DNA of 29,653 nucleotides from RGIG9041 sp045541455 (GCA_045541455.1 JAZQJA010000021.1:1-29653), one strand, 5' to 3'; shown: positions 7,095-16,205, counted from the first letter of the stretch. Notes: generated by a model from the sequence alone, not told the origin. Numbers and translations: made by a program.

Positions 7095-10000
7095 TTTTGA
7101 CTTTTATGCACAAATAGGTAGTGATTGGCTTCCGCCTCCGTCACCGTTGCCGTGCGCCGTAGATAACCTTGGTGAATCATCTGCGGTTGTTGCAGCTTAT
7201 TGTGCGATGAAAAAGGTGAATAAAAAGGGAATTTTTATCATAGATAACACCTATGACATAAATAAAATTTCCTCGCTTTTTTGCGCCCTTTTTGGAAGAC
7301 AGCCTCTTGTTTTTTTAGAGTCGGAGTTTAATTTTGACACAGTTGATTCAATGTCTGGTTCAGCAGAACGAGGTAGAACTGTTGTTTTAGAAAAGATTTT
7401 AAATGGGGATTTTGATGTAGTTGTCACAACGGTTGATGCTGTGTGTATGCCGGTGCCTCGTATTGATGGCGTTGAAAATCGTGCTCTGACTTTAAAAGTC
7501 GGTGATAAATACGATATTTCAAAACTTTGTTCATTCCTTGTAAAAAATGGCTATTCAATGTTTGATATGGTTGAGGGTGAGGGTTCCTTTTCCCACCGCG
7601 GAGGTATTGTTGACATTTTTGTGTCTGGTGAAAAACAACCTGTTAGAATAGACTTTTTCGACGATGAAATTGAAAGTATAAGTTATTTTGATGTAATAAC
7701 GCAACGCCGCGAACAAACTTGCACAGCAGTAAAAATTACGGCACTTGGCGGTGCGGCTTATGAGGAGGAGCAAACTCTTTTAACTTTACTTGAAAAAGAG
7801 TATAAAAATACCAAACATTCTGATATAGCTCGTGATATTGAAAGTATAAAATCAGGCAGAAAAATTGCAGTAGATAAATATATTCCTCTTATATTTCCCA
7901 AAATATTTACTCTGTTTGATTATATGCCAAATGCTATTACTTTTGTTTGTGAATATTCAAATATTGCAAAGCGCTTTGAGTTTATAGATTGGCAGTTTGA
8001 AGAAAATGTAAAGCATTGTATAACACACGGTATTTATATTAATAAGTCGGGTGACTACTATTTAAATTTTGATAAGTTTAATAAAAAACTGTGTGAAAAC
8101 GTGTATATGTTTTCAAAACTGCCTCAAACCCGTTCAATGCCTCTCTCAAAATTAATGCATGCAGATATTAACGAGGAATCGGTGCCTGCTTTTGACGGTG
8201 ATGAGGCAGCATTTGAACTTAAAGAGTATATAAAAAAAGGATATAATTGTATTGTTACCGCTACCAATGCCGAACGCGCTAAGGTTGTTAAAAACACTCT
8301 TGACAGAAACTCACTTAACGGTGTGAGTGTAATTATAAGTGATATTAATATTGCTATAGCCTTTAATAAACAAAAACTTGTTATAGTGTCAGATGCTGTT
8401 CGTAAAAAACAGTTATCACGCACAAAAAAACGTCAGCAGGGCGAAAAAATTAATAGTTTTGACGATATTGCAATTGGCGACCTTGTAGTGCATCATGCAC
8501 ATGGTATAGGTGTCTATCGTGGAATTAAACAGATTACAACAAACGGTATTACAAAAGATTATCTGGTAATATCTTACGATAAGGGTGATACTTTATATGT
8601 TCCGTGCCCTCAACTCGATTTGATTTCTAAATATATCGGTGGAGATCCGTCAAAAGTTAAACTTTCCCGTCTTGGCACATCAGCTTGGGAAAAGGCGAAA
8701 AATAAAGTTCGTGATGAGTCAAAGGTGCTAGCCAAAGAACTTATCGAACTGTATGCAAAGCGCCTTAATGCTAATGGCTACGCTTTTTCACCCGACAGTG
8801 ATTGGCAATATGAATTTGAACAGCGTTTTGAGTATGAAGAAACAGACGATCAACTTGAGTGTGTTAAAGAAATAAAACGCGATATGGAGAGCCCGCATCC
8901 AATGGACCGTTTGCTTTGCGGTGATGTGGGTGTCGGTAAAACAGAAGTTGCATTGCGTGCCGCGTTTAAAGCGGTTTTAGATGGCAAACAGGTTGCAATT
9001 TTAGTCCCGACAACAATTCTTGCAAACCAACACTACAACACGGTTGTAGAGCGGTTTAAAGGCTTTCCAGTAACAGTTTCTGTAATGTCGCGTTTTAAAA
9101 GCCGCGCTGAACAAAAGCGCACTGTTGATGCTTTGACAGCAGGGGAAGTGGATATAGTTATTGGTACCCATCGCCTTTTGCAAAAGGATATTGTTTTTAA
9201 GGATTTAGGCCTGCTTATTGTTGATGAGGAACAGCGTTTTGGTGTTAAACACAAAGATAAAATAAAAGAACTTGCAATAGGTGTCGATGTGCTTACAATG
9301 AGCGCAACACCAATTCCTCGTACACTTAATATGGCGATGTCAGGTATACGCGATATTTCTATTATAGAAGAGGCTCCGTCAGACCGTTTGCCTGTAATGA
9401 CTTATGTATTAGAATATAACTTTGACACACTAAAACAGGCCATTTTGCGAGAGATACGCCGTAACGGTTGTGTGTTTTATTTAAAAAATGATATTGACGA
9501 ACTTGACAAAATATCCGAGCACATTTCAACGTTAATACCTACCGCACGAATTATGACAGTGCACGGTAAAATGAGCGCACAGGAAATTGAAAAAGCATGG
9601 CAGTCGGTGTGCGAACATAAAGTGGATATTTTGCTTTGCACAACGATTATAGAAACGGGTATTGATGTAAGTTTTGCAAATACTCTTATAATTGAAGATG
9701 CCGACCGTATGGGCCTTGCACAACTGCATCAGATACGCGGCAGGGTAGGGCGCAGCAGCAGGCGTGCGTATGCTTATCTTACTTACCGTAAGGATAAAGT
9801 TCCAAACGAGATTGCAGCCAAACGATTAGTAACAATAAAGGAATTTACAGAGTTTGGTGCAGGACTTAAAATTGCAATGCGCGACCTTGAGATACGCGGT
9901 GCGGGCAGTCTGCTGGGCGAACGCCAAAGCGGTAATATGATGTCGGTAGGATATGACACGTATATGGATATTTTAAAAAATGTCATACTGACTGAGCAGG

Positions 10001-10464
10001 GTGAGAGCGTACAGCCTAAGCCCGATTGTACTATAGATGTTTCAATAAATGCGTATATACCCGAAACCTATATTACAAGCGAACGCACAAGAATTGATAT
10101 TTATAAAAAAATAGCCGCGATAAATTCAAAACAACGTTATAATGATGTTGAAGATGAACTAGAAGATAGGTTTTCCAAACCGCCGCAGAGTGTTATCAAC
10201 CTTATGCGTATATCCCTTGTTCGTAATATGGCTCGCTCTCGTAATATCCGCGATATTAAGCAAAAGGCCGATAATCTTGTGTTCTTTTTCACAACACTTA
10301 GCGATGAAACGGTATTTAACCTTACAAAAATTTATAAAAACAGACTTCTCTATACAACGGGTGATAAACCGTATATTACATTAAAACCAAACGACAACCC
10401 ACAGCCCGTAATTGAGCGTATGGAAGAATTTTTACAAACGTTAAGCGAAATCCTCGCTATATAA
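7087..10464 (+). CDS. mfd: Transcription-repair coupling factor Mfd
   Basis: 1125 residues, full length. Mfd is the DNA translocase that removes RNA polymerase stalled at lesions and recruits UvrA. Seen in order: the UvrB-like N-terminal module with SHRGGIVDIF, the RNA-polymerase-interacting domain with IGDLVVHHAHGIGVYRGI, Walker A GDVGVGKT at 612-619, Walker B/DEEQ box VDEEQRFG (Asp713-Gln716), the helicase motif SATPIPRTLNMAM, the second RecA-like lobe with the GRVGRSSRRAYAYL region, and the TRCF C-terminal domain. ATG 7087 gives the family-like start MADFDFY and overlaps pth; the in-frame GTG 7057 would only add ten unrelated residues read from inside pth. The ribosome binding site is weak, consistent with coupling to pth. 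Confidence 0.97.
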   Translation: MADFDFYAQIGSDWLPPPSPLPCAVDNLGESSAVVAAYCAMKKVNKKGIFIIDNTYDINKISSLFCALFGRQPLVFLESEFNFDTVDSMSGSAERGRTVVLEKILNGDFDVVVTTVDAVCMPVPRIDGVENRALTLKVGDKYDISKLCSFLVKNGYSMFDMVEGEGSFSHRGGIVDIFVSGEKQPVRIDFFDDEIESISYFDVITQRREQTCTAVKITALGGAAYEEEQTLLTLLEKEYKNTKHSDIARDIESIKSGRKIAVDKYIPLIFPKIFTLFDYMPNAITFVCEYSNIAKRFEFIDWQFEENVKHCITHGIYINKSGDYYLNFDKFNKKLCENVYMFSKLPQTRSMPLSKLMHADINEESVPAFDGDEAAFELKEYIKKGYNCIVTATNAERAKVVKNTLDRNSLNGVSVIISDINIAIAFNKQKLVIVSDAVRKKQLSRTKKRQQGEKINSFDDIAIGDLVVHHAHGIGVYRGIKQITTNGITKDYLVISYDKGDTLYVPCPQLDLISKYIGGDPSKVKLSRLGTSAWEKAKNKVRDESKVLAKELIELYAKRLNANGYAFSPDSDWQYEFEQRFEYEETDDQLECVKEIKRDMESPHPMDRLLCGDVGVGKTEVALRAAFKAVLDGKQVAILVPTTILANQHYNTVVERFKGFPVTVSVMSRFKSRAEQKRTVDALTAGEVDIVIGTHRLLQKDIVFKDLGLLIVDEEQRFGVKHKDKIKELAIGVDVLTMSATPIPRTLNMAMSGIRDISIIEEAPSDRLPVMTYVLEYNFDTLKQAILREIRRNGCVFYLKNDIDELDKISEHISTLIPTARIMTVHGKMSAQEIEKAWQSVCEHKVDILLCTTIIETGIDVSFANTLIIEDADRMGLAQLHQIRGRVGRSSRRAYAYLTYRKDKVPNEIAAKRLVTIKEFTEFGAGLKIAMRDLEIRGAGSLLGERQSGNMMSVGYDTYMDILKNVILTEQGESVQPKPDCTIDVSINAYIPETYITSERTRIDIYKKIAAINSKQRYNDVEDELEDRFSKPPQSVINLMRISLVRNMARSRNIRDIKQKADNLVFFFTTLSDETVFNLTKIYKNRLLYTTGDKPYITLKPNDNPQPVIERMEEFLQTLSEILAI

Positions 10465-10609
10465 TTCTTAGAAAACCATTTTGTGATAGAAACTCCAAAA
10501 AATGCATATTATTTCTAAATTTAATATATAAAGTTTGTCTATTTCGTCAATAGATTTATAAAGTAATAATTGATATCATAAAATCTAATAAAAATGGAGT
10601 GAAGAAATA
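10465..10609 (+). other. Intergenic stretch between mfd and the small membrane protein gene
   Basis: This 145-bp AT-rich stretch has no coding frame of note and no clear GC-rich terminator hairpin after mfd. A short inverted repeat (TCTATT/AATAGA, near 10538-10554) lies inside the spacer of a possible promoter. Nothing else is seen. Confidence 0.5.
10535..10562 (+). promoter_or_regulatory. Possible promoter for the 54-aa membrane protein gene
   Basis: TTGTCT at 10535-10540 and TATAAA at 10557-10562 are separated by 16 bp. Each box differs from consensus, and the region is AT-rich, so chance matches are likely. It lies 48 bp before the ATG. Confidence 0.4.
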
Positions 10610-10774
10610 ATGACAGTTGTTATATTAGCAATATTGGTTTTTGTAATAATTTTTGAAATTGGTATGTTAGCATCTCATCTTTCTAAGAAAAAACCTGAAC
10701 TGAATATAGGACCTATTGCTGCTATTGCAGCATTTGCCGCGCTCTACATTTTTATTGAATTTTTCTCTTGGTAA
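10610..10774 (+). CDS. Small two-helix membrane protein, 54 aa, function unknown
   Basis: ATG 10610 to TAA 10774 encodes 54 residues. GGAGTGA at 10596-10602 is a good ribosome binding site 7 nt upstream. The protein starts MTVVILAILVFVIIFEIGML, a likely first membrane helix (about 2-22), then a short charged segment with SKKKPE, then IGPIAAIAAFAALYIFIEFF, a likely second helix (about 33-52). It ends in Trp. I do not recognise a family. The gene stands alone between mfd and a convergent operon, with a terminator right after it and a possible promoter before it. Because it has a real RBS, a hydrophobic composition and its own terminator, I think it is expressed; the membrane location is a prediction and any role is unknown. 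Confidence 0.7.
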   Translation: MTVVILAILVFVIIFEIGMLASHLSKKKPELNIGPIAAIAAFAALYIFIEFFSW

Positions 10775-10790
10775 ACTTATAAATAAAAAG

Positions 10791-10836
10791 CCACCCGAAA
10801 AAGAGTCTTTAAGTTCTCTTTTTTGGGTGGTTTTTT
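10791..10836. terminator. Bidirectional terminator between the 54-aa gene and the PAP2 operon
   Basis: A 15-bp stem (10791-10805 with 10816-10830, one G-U pair) with a 10-nt loop is flanked by T6 on the right and by an A-rich run on the left. It can end the plus-strand small gene and the minus-strand PAP2 operon, whose last gene stops at 10854. Confidence 0.85.
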
Positions 10837-10853
10837 ACTTTACGCAAAATATT

Positions 10854-11408
10854 TTACAACTCAAAGTTTTTAATTTTAACTTTTCCTTCTATAAATCTTT
10901 TGTAAATAAAGTTTACCAAAAATCCTATTGACACACCGATTGCGGCACCCGCAATTACATCGGTAGGGTAGTGGACATATAAATAGCATCTTGAAAATGC
11001 AATAAGGCAGGCAAGCACAAGTGCTGGTATACCCCATTTTTTGTTGCACAGATAAATTGCAACAGCACATTCAATTGACGACATTGTGTGCCCTGATGGG
11101 AATGAATAACTGCTTGGCGGTGATATTAAAAGGTTAGGCAACATATCGGGGTTTACCGTAAACGGTCTTGGTCTTGCAAATATGTTTTTAAGACCTATAT
11201 TGCCAATAATAAGTCCTATAATTAATGCCATAGCAACCATAATACCGCATTTGCGAGTCTTTTTAAAGCACAGCATAATCAATGCTGTAATAATCCAGAT
11301 AAAGCCTTCATCACCCAAATGTGTAACAAACTTAAAAAAAACATCTAAAATAGGTGTTGAAATACTTTGTAAAGCATCCAGTAATTTCAAATCGATCTGT
11401 GTTATCAT
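10854..11408 (-). CDS. PAP2-family membrane phosphatase
   Basis: 184 residues with about five hydrophobic helices. PAP2 enzymes dephosphorylate lipid or prenyl phosphates; undecaprenyl-pyrophosphate or phosphatidic acid are common substrates. The three signature motifs are intact: Lys74-x5-Arg-Pro-type motif (KNIFARPRP), YSFPSGH at 101-107, and SR-x5-H-x3-D with Ser139-Arg140, His146 and Asp150 (SRCYLYVHYPTD). The start is ATG 11408, 6 nt after a GAGGAGG ribosome binding site; an upstream TTG in frame overlaps that site and is rejected. The gene begins 1 bp after the sensor kinase stop and is the last gene of the minus-strand operon, so an envelope-lipid role under the two-component system is a reasonable inference. 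Confidence 0.92.
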   Translation of the reverse strand: MITQIDLKLLDALQSISTPILDVFFKFVTHLGDEGFIWIITALIMLCFKKTRKCGIMVAMALIIGLIIGNIGLKNIFARPRPFTVNPDMLPNLLISPPSSYSFPSGHTMSSIECAVAIYLCNKKWGIPALVLACLIAFSRCYLYVHYPTDVIAGAAIGVSIGFLVNFIYKRFIEGKVKIKNFEL

Positions 11409-11409
11409 T

Positions 11410-12873
11410 TTAAGCCTCCTCAAATATCGGTAGTGTAACTGTTACTTTAGTTCCAATGCCAAGTTCACTTTCAATGTCAAGAAAACCGCCGTGCAATCTC
11501 ATAATTTCATCAGAAACACCAAGACCTATACCGGAACCGCGTTTTTGAGATGCACCTTTATAAAACATTTCTTTTATATATGGTAAATCTTCTTTGCTTA
11601 TTCCGGTTCCAAAATCTTCTACTGTAAACTTTATGACTTTACTTTCTCTTTTAGCACTTACAATTATTTTAGAACCCGCATTTGAGTGCTTGATTGCGTT
11701 ATCTATTATATTAAAGAATACTTGCTTAAGCCTATCTTTATCACCGTTTACAATACATTCAACCTCGTTAGTGTCGTATTCGATATTTATATTTTCGCCT
11801 TTACCGCGCTCACTCATCATAAAAACAGTGTCTTCAAATTCAGCTATAATATTAATAGGAGTTGGTGAAATATTTAGTCTTCCGCTTTGCATTCTAGACA
11901 TATCAAGCATCTCTTCAACCATTTTTGAAAGTCTGCTAGTTTCACTGTTTATTATAGATATACCGCGACGAGTAAAATCATCAAGATTCTCATCGGCAAT
12001 CATAGTTTCACTCCAACCACGAATCGCAGTAATGGGAGTTCTCAGTTCGTGAGAAATTTGTGAAATAAAGTCGTTTTTAATTTGCTCACTTTCTGTAAGT
12101 TTTTGAGCCATAATGTTTATATTGCTTGATAACTGTCCAATCTCATCGGCGGCATCGTATTTTAACTTTTCGGTTAATTTGTTACCATTTGCAATTTCAA
12201 GGGCTACACGGTTAATTTGTCGTACCGGAATAACAATGGATTTGATAAAATAAATACCCGAAATAGCAGTAAGAGCAATAATGAAAAAGCCAACAAGACC
12301 TATTATCCAATATATATTTGTAAGCAAAAGAGAAATATTTTTCAGTGATGTAATCATTCTCACTGTGCCGCAAACTCTGCCATCTGTATTATACAGGGGT
12401 TTAGAAACAGACATTATTTTTTCGCCATCTGTTTCAAAACGGCCAATCCAACTTGAACTTTTACCCTCTCTTGCATCAAGAACATCAGTAGTTATGGTGA
12501 GTTCACTAATTGCAAATCCGGTTGATGAATAGGCGGTTTTACCGGAGGTATTGGATACTTGTAGTTCCATTAAGTTCTTTTTATCAAAATCGGTAACCAG
12601 TAATTGAGCACAAGTGTTAAAATCTCTGTATTGGGGATAGATAAAACTTTCAAAGTATTTTGCTGTACTTTCAATTTCGGTTTCCAGTCTGTTACGCACA
12701 GAAATAGTGTAGAAATTGCTTATAAATACACAAAGTATTATGCAAGAAAGCATAATTACTGCAAAAACGGGTCCGAAAATATTTAGTATCCAACGCATAG
12801 TGATACCCGAAAAATATTTCTTTTCTGTTTTTAATAAAAATGTATTCAGTTTATTTATAAAACCGTTTTGCAT
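11410..12873 (-). CDS. Sensor histidine kinase (HAMP, HisKA, HATPase)
   Basis: 487 residues, membrane sensor kinase of the PhoR/WalK-like class. Order: membrane helix 1 (about 29-53), an extracytoplasmic sensor region (about 54-185), membrane helix 2 (about 186-210), HAMP (about 210-263), the dimerisation helix with phospho-acceptor His275 in FISQISHELRTP, the N box NIIDNAIKH (Asn388/Asn392), G1 box DFGTGIS and G2 box GSGIGLGV. All catalytic boxes are intact, so it should autophosphorylate. It lies 6 bp after the response regulator and directly before the PAP2 gene. The extracytoplasmic part has no motif that tells the signal. Confidence 0.95.
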   Translation of the reverse strand: MQNGFINKLNTFLLKTEKKYFSGITMRWILNIFGPVFAVIMLSCIILCVFISNFYTISVRNRLETEIESTAKYFESFIYPQYRDFNTCAQLLVTDFDKKNLMELQVSNTSGKTAYSSTGFAISELTITTDVLDAREGKSSSWIGRFETDGEKIMSVSKPLYNTDGRVCGTVRMITSLKNISLLLTNIYWIIGLVGFFIIALTAISGIYFIKSIVIPVRQINRVALEIANGNKLTEKLKYDAADEIGQLSSNINIMAQKLTESEQIKNDFISQISHELRTPITAIRGWSETMIADENLDDFTRRGISIINSETSRLSKMVEEMLDMSRMQSGRLNISPTPINIIAEFEDTVFMMSERGKGENINIEYDTNEVECIVNGDKDRLKQVFFNIIDNAIKHSNAGSKIIVSAKRESKVIKFTVEDFGTGISKEDLPYIKEMFYKGASQKRGSGIGLGVSDEIMRLHGGFLDIESELGIGTKVTVTLPIFEEA

Positions 12874-12879
12874 AATTGT

Positions 12880-13587
12880 TTATTCATTTCCCCATCTGTA
12901 TCCATATCCCCAGACAGTTTGAATGTACTGAGGAGCAGACGCATCGTCTTCTATTTTAATTCTCAATCTGCGAATGTTAACATCAACAATTTTATGCTTA
13001 TCACCCGAAAAACTGTCGCCCCAAACACTTTTGAAAATCTCTTCCCGAGTAAACGCGTCACCGCTGTTTTCCATAAATAACTTTACAAGTTGGTATTCGA
13101 CTTGAGTGAGTTCAATTTTGGTGCCGTTTTTAGTGAGTTGACGGCTTTTTGTGTTTAAAATAAACGGACTGTATTCTATCTCACTAGACTGCTTTGCAGA
13201 TAAACCATCACCCTTCATCATTTGCACCCGTCTGTAAAGACTGTCCACACGAACGATAAGTTCCAGCGGTGAAAACGGTTTTGCAACATAATCGTCTGCA
13301 CCATTCATAAGCCCTGCAACTTTGTCTGTCTCCTGCGCTTTTGCAGTAAGCATAATTATACCAATCTTTTGATTTGAAGCGCGAATACTTTTGCACACTT
13401 CAAATCCGTCAATACCCGGAAGCATAACATCAAGTACCGCAATATCAATATCAGGTGTGCTGTCAAAAAGTTCAAGCGCTTTTTCACCACAATCAGCTTC
13501 AATAATGTCGTAGCCGGCACGACTAAGGTTTAGTACCACAAAATCGCGTATTGATTTTTCATCTTCTAAAACAAGTACTTTCTTCAT
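12880..13587 (-). CDS. Response regulator, OmpR/PhoB family
   Basis: 235 residues. The receiver domain (1-about 115) has the acidic pocket Glu9-Asp10, phospho-acceptor Asp53 in AVLDVMLPGIDG, the switch Thr81 in IIMLTAK and Lys103 in AKPFSP. The C-terminal winged-helix DNA-binding domain follows, with IELTQVEYQLV and the recognition region VDVNIRRLRIKIE, ending IQTVWGYGYRW. It should be phosphorylated by the kinase encoded next and bind direct repeats in its target promoters. GGAGAGAT lies 5 nt before the ATG. The gene is 21 bp after the lipoprotein stop, within the same operon. Confidence 0.96.
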   Translation of the reverse strand: MKKVLVLEDEKSIRDFVVLNLSRAGYDIIEADCGEKALELFDSTPDIDIAVLDVMLPGIDGFEVCKSIRASNQKIGIIMLTAKAQETDKVAGLMNGADDYVAKPFSPLELIVRVDSLYRRVQMMKGDGLSAKQSSEIEYSPFILNTKSRQLTKNGTKIELTQVEYQLVKLFMENSGDAFTREEIFKSVWGDSFSGDKHKIVDVNIRRLRIKIEDDASAPQYIQTVWGYGYRWGNE

Positions 13588-13608
13588 ATATCTCTCCGTT
13601 AATATATT

Positions 13609-14883
13609 TTATGAAATCAAATGGAAAATCTCAGTAATTTCCTGCTCTGTCACATCAAAAACTTCGTCAAGTCCACTCTTATCAGCTTTGAAGGTGTATA
13701 CATTTTCATTAACAGTTTCCAAAGCAATCCACCCAAGGCTCTGTAAGTTTTCTGAAAACTCCTGCTGAGAGAATACCCTTATAGAGAACATGGGTATAAT
13801 ATCATTTTCATTTAACTTATAAAAATGCACAGCACGTTCAATTTCGTTATCACGCTGAACAGTGATTTTCCCAATCCACTGACTAGGTAATTCAATAAAG
13901 AACTGTTCGTTGGCACTAGTGTATGCCGATTTAATGTATTCAAGGTTGCCGCCAATGTATGCATGCCAATCTACATAAACTAAGTTTTCGGTAACTCCGC
14001 CGCGTTCATATTCAGGAAGTTTTCTCTCAACCGGTATATCAAGGCTACCGTCATCGTCAATATCAGTACAGATGTAAGCACGGGTTCTCATAGTCTGATT
14101 GCTAAGAGCAGCCGATGTGACAGAAAGTTCGTTTTTATCGTTTATTATTAAAACTTCTGTTGCATACATAAGGCTGTCAAGTTGCTCATCAATGTATATT
14201 GCTTTGTTTTTTTCGTTAGTTTCGCTTTGGACACTTATAAATCCTGTTATCGCAGTATTAAGTGCTACAGTATTCAGTATGCCTATTCCGGTTGTACCGT
14301 TAGAAATTAGTGCAGCACTTGCTGTTTTACCGTTTGTGTTACGCGATATAACAACAACAGCATTGTCAAACACAACAAAATTATTGTATATGCTTGTGTA
14401 TTCGCTGGACATTGCTTTTTTGTCGCCAAACTTAAAAATTTCAAGAGCGTGTTCCTCTCCGGACATATATTTCCAACCAATAATAACCTCTAAAACATTA
14501 TCATTTGTAAGGTCGGCAAAATCAATTCGCTCTATTGCGGTCGCCTGACTTTCTGCTTTACCTTTTATCTGCCATTTTCCGTCGGTCTGTTGTAGTACAA
14601 TAACGCCTATTGTTTTGTCTTTTTCATAAAAACATACCGATTCGTTACTTCCATCTCCTGTAAGGTCAATAGAAACTGTAGCATTTTGGTAGTTGCCACT
14701 TTGAGGATAAATGGGTTCGTATGACGAACCTATCTCAGAAGATATACATTTCAAAATCTGTTGATTTGCAGCGTTCATTTGCGGAGGTGTGAGTAACTTG
14801 TCAGAATCAATGTTTGTGATACTGCAAGAGGTTAGAAATATAACCAATGCAAATGCAAGTGATAGTAATTTAACTTTTCTCAT
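13609..14883 (-). CDS. Lipoprotein with FG-GAP/VCBS-like Asp-rich repeats
   Basis: 424 residues. The N-terminus is a lipoprotein signal: MRKVKLLSLA, a hydrophobic stretch, and lipobox LTSC with Cys20 as the lipidated residue. The body has three loops of the calcium-binding or FG-GAP type: DLTGDGSNES (73-82), DLTNDNVLEV (124-133) and DIDDDGSLDI (274-283). These resemble beta-propeller blades found in VCBS/integrin-alpha-like proteins. No catalytic motif is seen. It lies 4 bp after the PLP-enzyme gene and just before the two-component genes, so a role in extracytoplasmic sensing or envelope interaction is plausible but only inferred. I do not recognise a named family. Confidence 0.8.
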   Translation of the reverse strand: MRKVKLLSLAFALVIFLTSCSITNIDSDKLLTPPQMNAANQQILKCISSEIGSSYEPIYPQSGNYQNATVSIDLTGDGSNESVCFYEKDKTIGVIVLQQTDGKWQIKGKAESQATAIERIDFADLTNDNVLEVIIGWKYMSGEEHALEIFKFGDKKAMSSEYTSIYNNFVVFDNAVVVISRNTNGKTASAALISNGTTGIGILNTVALNTAITGFISVQSETNEKNKAIYIDEQLDSLMYATEVLIINDKNELSVTSAALSNQTMRTRAYICTDIDDDGSLDIPVERKLPEYERGGVTENLVYVDWHAYIGGNLEYIKSAYTSANEQFFIELPSQWIGKITVQRDNEIERAVHFYKLNENDIIPMFSIRVFSQQEFSENLQSLGWIALETVNENVYTFKADKSGLDEVFDVTEQEITEIFHLIS

Positions 14884-14887
14884 TTTA

Positions 14888-16129
14888 TTAACCGTTAGCT
14901 TCTATTATATTTTTGTATGCTTTTAAAACACCTAATCTTCCGCTTTCAAAGGTTAAAGCCCCCTGCATAAAAGCAGTATATGGAGGTCTTATAGGACCGT
15001 CTGCAGAAAGCTCGATTGAAGCACCTTGAACAAAAGCACCTGCCGCCATTATAACCTTATCAGCGTATCCCGCCATTTCGCATGGCTCTGGCAAGGCAAA
15101 ACTGTCAATAGGTGCGCCCGCTTGAATTCCTTTGCAAAAATTAATTAGGTTTTGTGCATCTCCAAAAGTTATTGTTTGTATAATATCGTACCTTAGCTCG
15201 TTTGGTAACGGGTTTACATTAAAACCTGCATTTTTAAATAAACATGCGCAGTATGCTGCGGTTTTTAGCGCTTGCGCTACTGTATGCGGTGCCATAAAAA
15301 AGCCTTGAAAAAAGTCTGCAAGATATCCTTTTGTTGCTGCACTTTCTCTGCCGATACCGGGACAGGTTAATCTAAATGAACATTTTTCAACACATTCTTT
15401 GGTTCCTGCAATATATCCGCCGGTTTTTGCAAGTCCACCGCCTGCATTTTTTATTAGTGAACCAACCATAAGGTCAACCCCGTAATAAACCGGTTCGTGT
15501 TTTTCACAAAACTCTCCATAACAGTTATCAACCATTACATATACATCCGGTTTTATGCTTTTGACATATTTACAAATTTCACCGATTTCTTCTGACGCCA
15601 GAGTTCTCCTATCAAGATATCCTTTTGATTTTTGTATAAAAACAAGTTTAATGCTCTTGTCATTTTCAAGTTCACTCTTTATTGCTTCTTTGTCAAAAAC
15701 GCTGTTTTCGAATGCGACTTCCTTGTAGTTTATCCCATATTCTTTAAGGCTTCCCACACCGTCGTAAATGCCAACAACTTCATAAAGTGTATCATATGGA
15801 CTGCCTGTTATTGATAACATTGTGTCGCCCGTTCTCAGCATTCCAAAAAGTGCAACTGTCAATACATGCGTGCCAGAAATAAATTGCGGTCTTACAAGGG
15901 CATCTTCACACTCAAACGCGCTTGCAAACACGCGGTCAAGCGCATCGCGTCCGGCATCTGTATAACCATACCCTGTTGACCCATTTAAGTGATATTCGCT
16001 TATTCGTTCTTCGTTAAATGCATTTAATACCTTTTGGGTACAAAAATATGCAATTTCATCAATTTTTTCAAAATCGGCAATAGCATCTGCCATTGCCTGT
16101 TTATCTGCACTAAATACTCTATCTGACAT
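14888..16129 (-). CDS. Methionine gamma-lyase-like PLP enzyme (aluminium resistance protein family)
   Basis: 413 residues, fold-type I PLP enzyme related to cystathionine beta/gamma-lyases and usually annotated 'aluminium resistance protein' or 'methionine gamma-lyase family' (YnbB-like). Family landmarks: SEYHLNGSTGYGYTDAGRDA near 44-63, RPQFISGTHVL at 80-90, Asp201 in VMVDNCYGEF (PLP nitrogen) and the likely Schiff-base Lys227 in GSLIKNAGGGLAKTGGYIAG. The real reaction is not established; C-S lyase activity is likely from the fold. It is the first gene of the five-gene minus operon. AAAGGA lies about 9 nt before the ATG, and a good promoter is at 16162-16190. It sits upstream of the lipoprotein with only a 4-bp gap. 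Confidence 0.9.
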   Translation of the reverse strand: MSDRVFSADKQAMADAIADFEKIDEIAYFCTQKVLNAFNEERISEYHLNGSTGYGYTDAGRDALDRVFASAFECEDALVRPQFISGTHVLTVALFGMLRTGDTMLSITGSPYDTLYEVVGIYDGVGSLKEYGINYKEVAFENSVFDKEAIKSELENDKSIKLVFIQKSKGYLDRRTLASEEIGEICKYVKSIKPDVYVMVDNCYGEFCEKHEPVYYGVDLMVGSLIKNAGGGLAKTGGYIAGTKECVEKCSFRLTCPGIGRESAATKGYLADFFQGFFMAPHTVAQALKTAAYCACLFKNAGFNVNPLPNELRYDIIQTITFGDAQNLINFCKGIQAGAPIDSFALPEPCEMAGYADKVIMAAGAFVQGASIELSADGPIRPPYTAFMQGALTFESGRLGVLKAYKNIIEANG

Positions 16130-16161
16130 AATCTAAATCCTTTATATTAACTAATATTATA

Positions 16162-16190
16162 AGTATACTATTATACAAAATCAAAGTCAA
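16162..16190 (-). promoter_or_regulatory. Sigma-A promoter for the five-gene minus-strand operon
   Basis: Read on the minus strand: TTGACT (16185-16190), 17-bp spacer, TATACT (16162-16167). An additional TATAAT lies inside the spacer. The promoter begins 33 bp before the ATG at 16129 and just downstream of the terminator of the M20 gene. Confidence 0.7.
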
Positions 16191-16205
16191 TTGCAAAAAA
16201 CAAAT

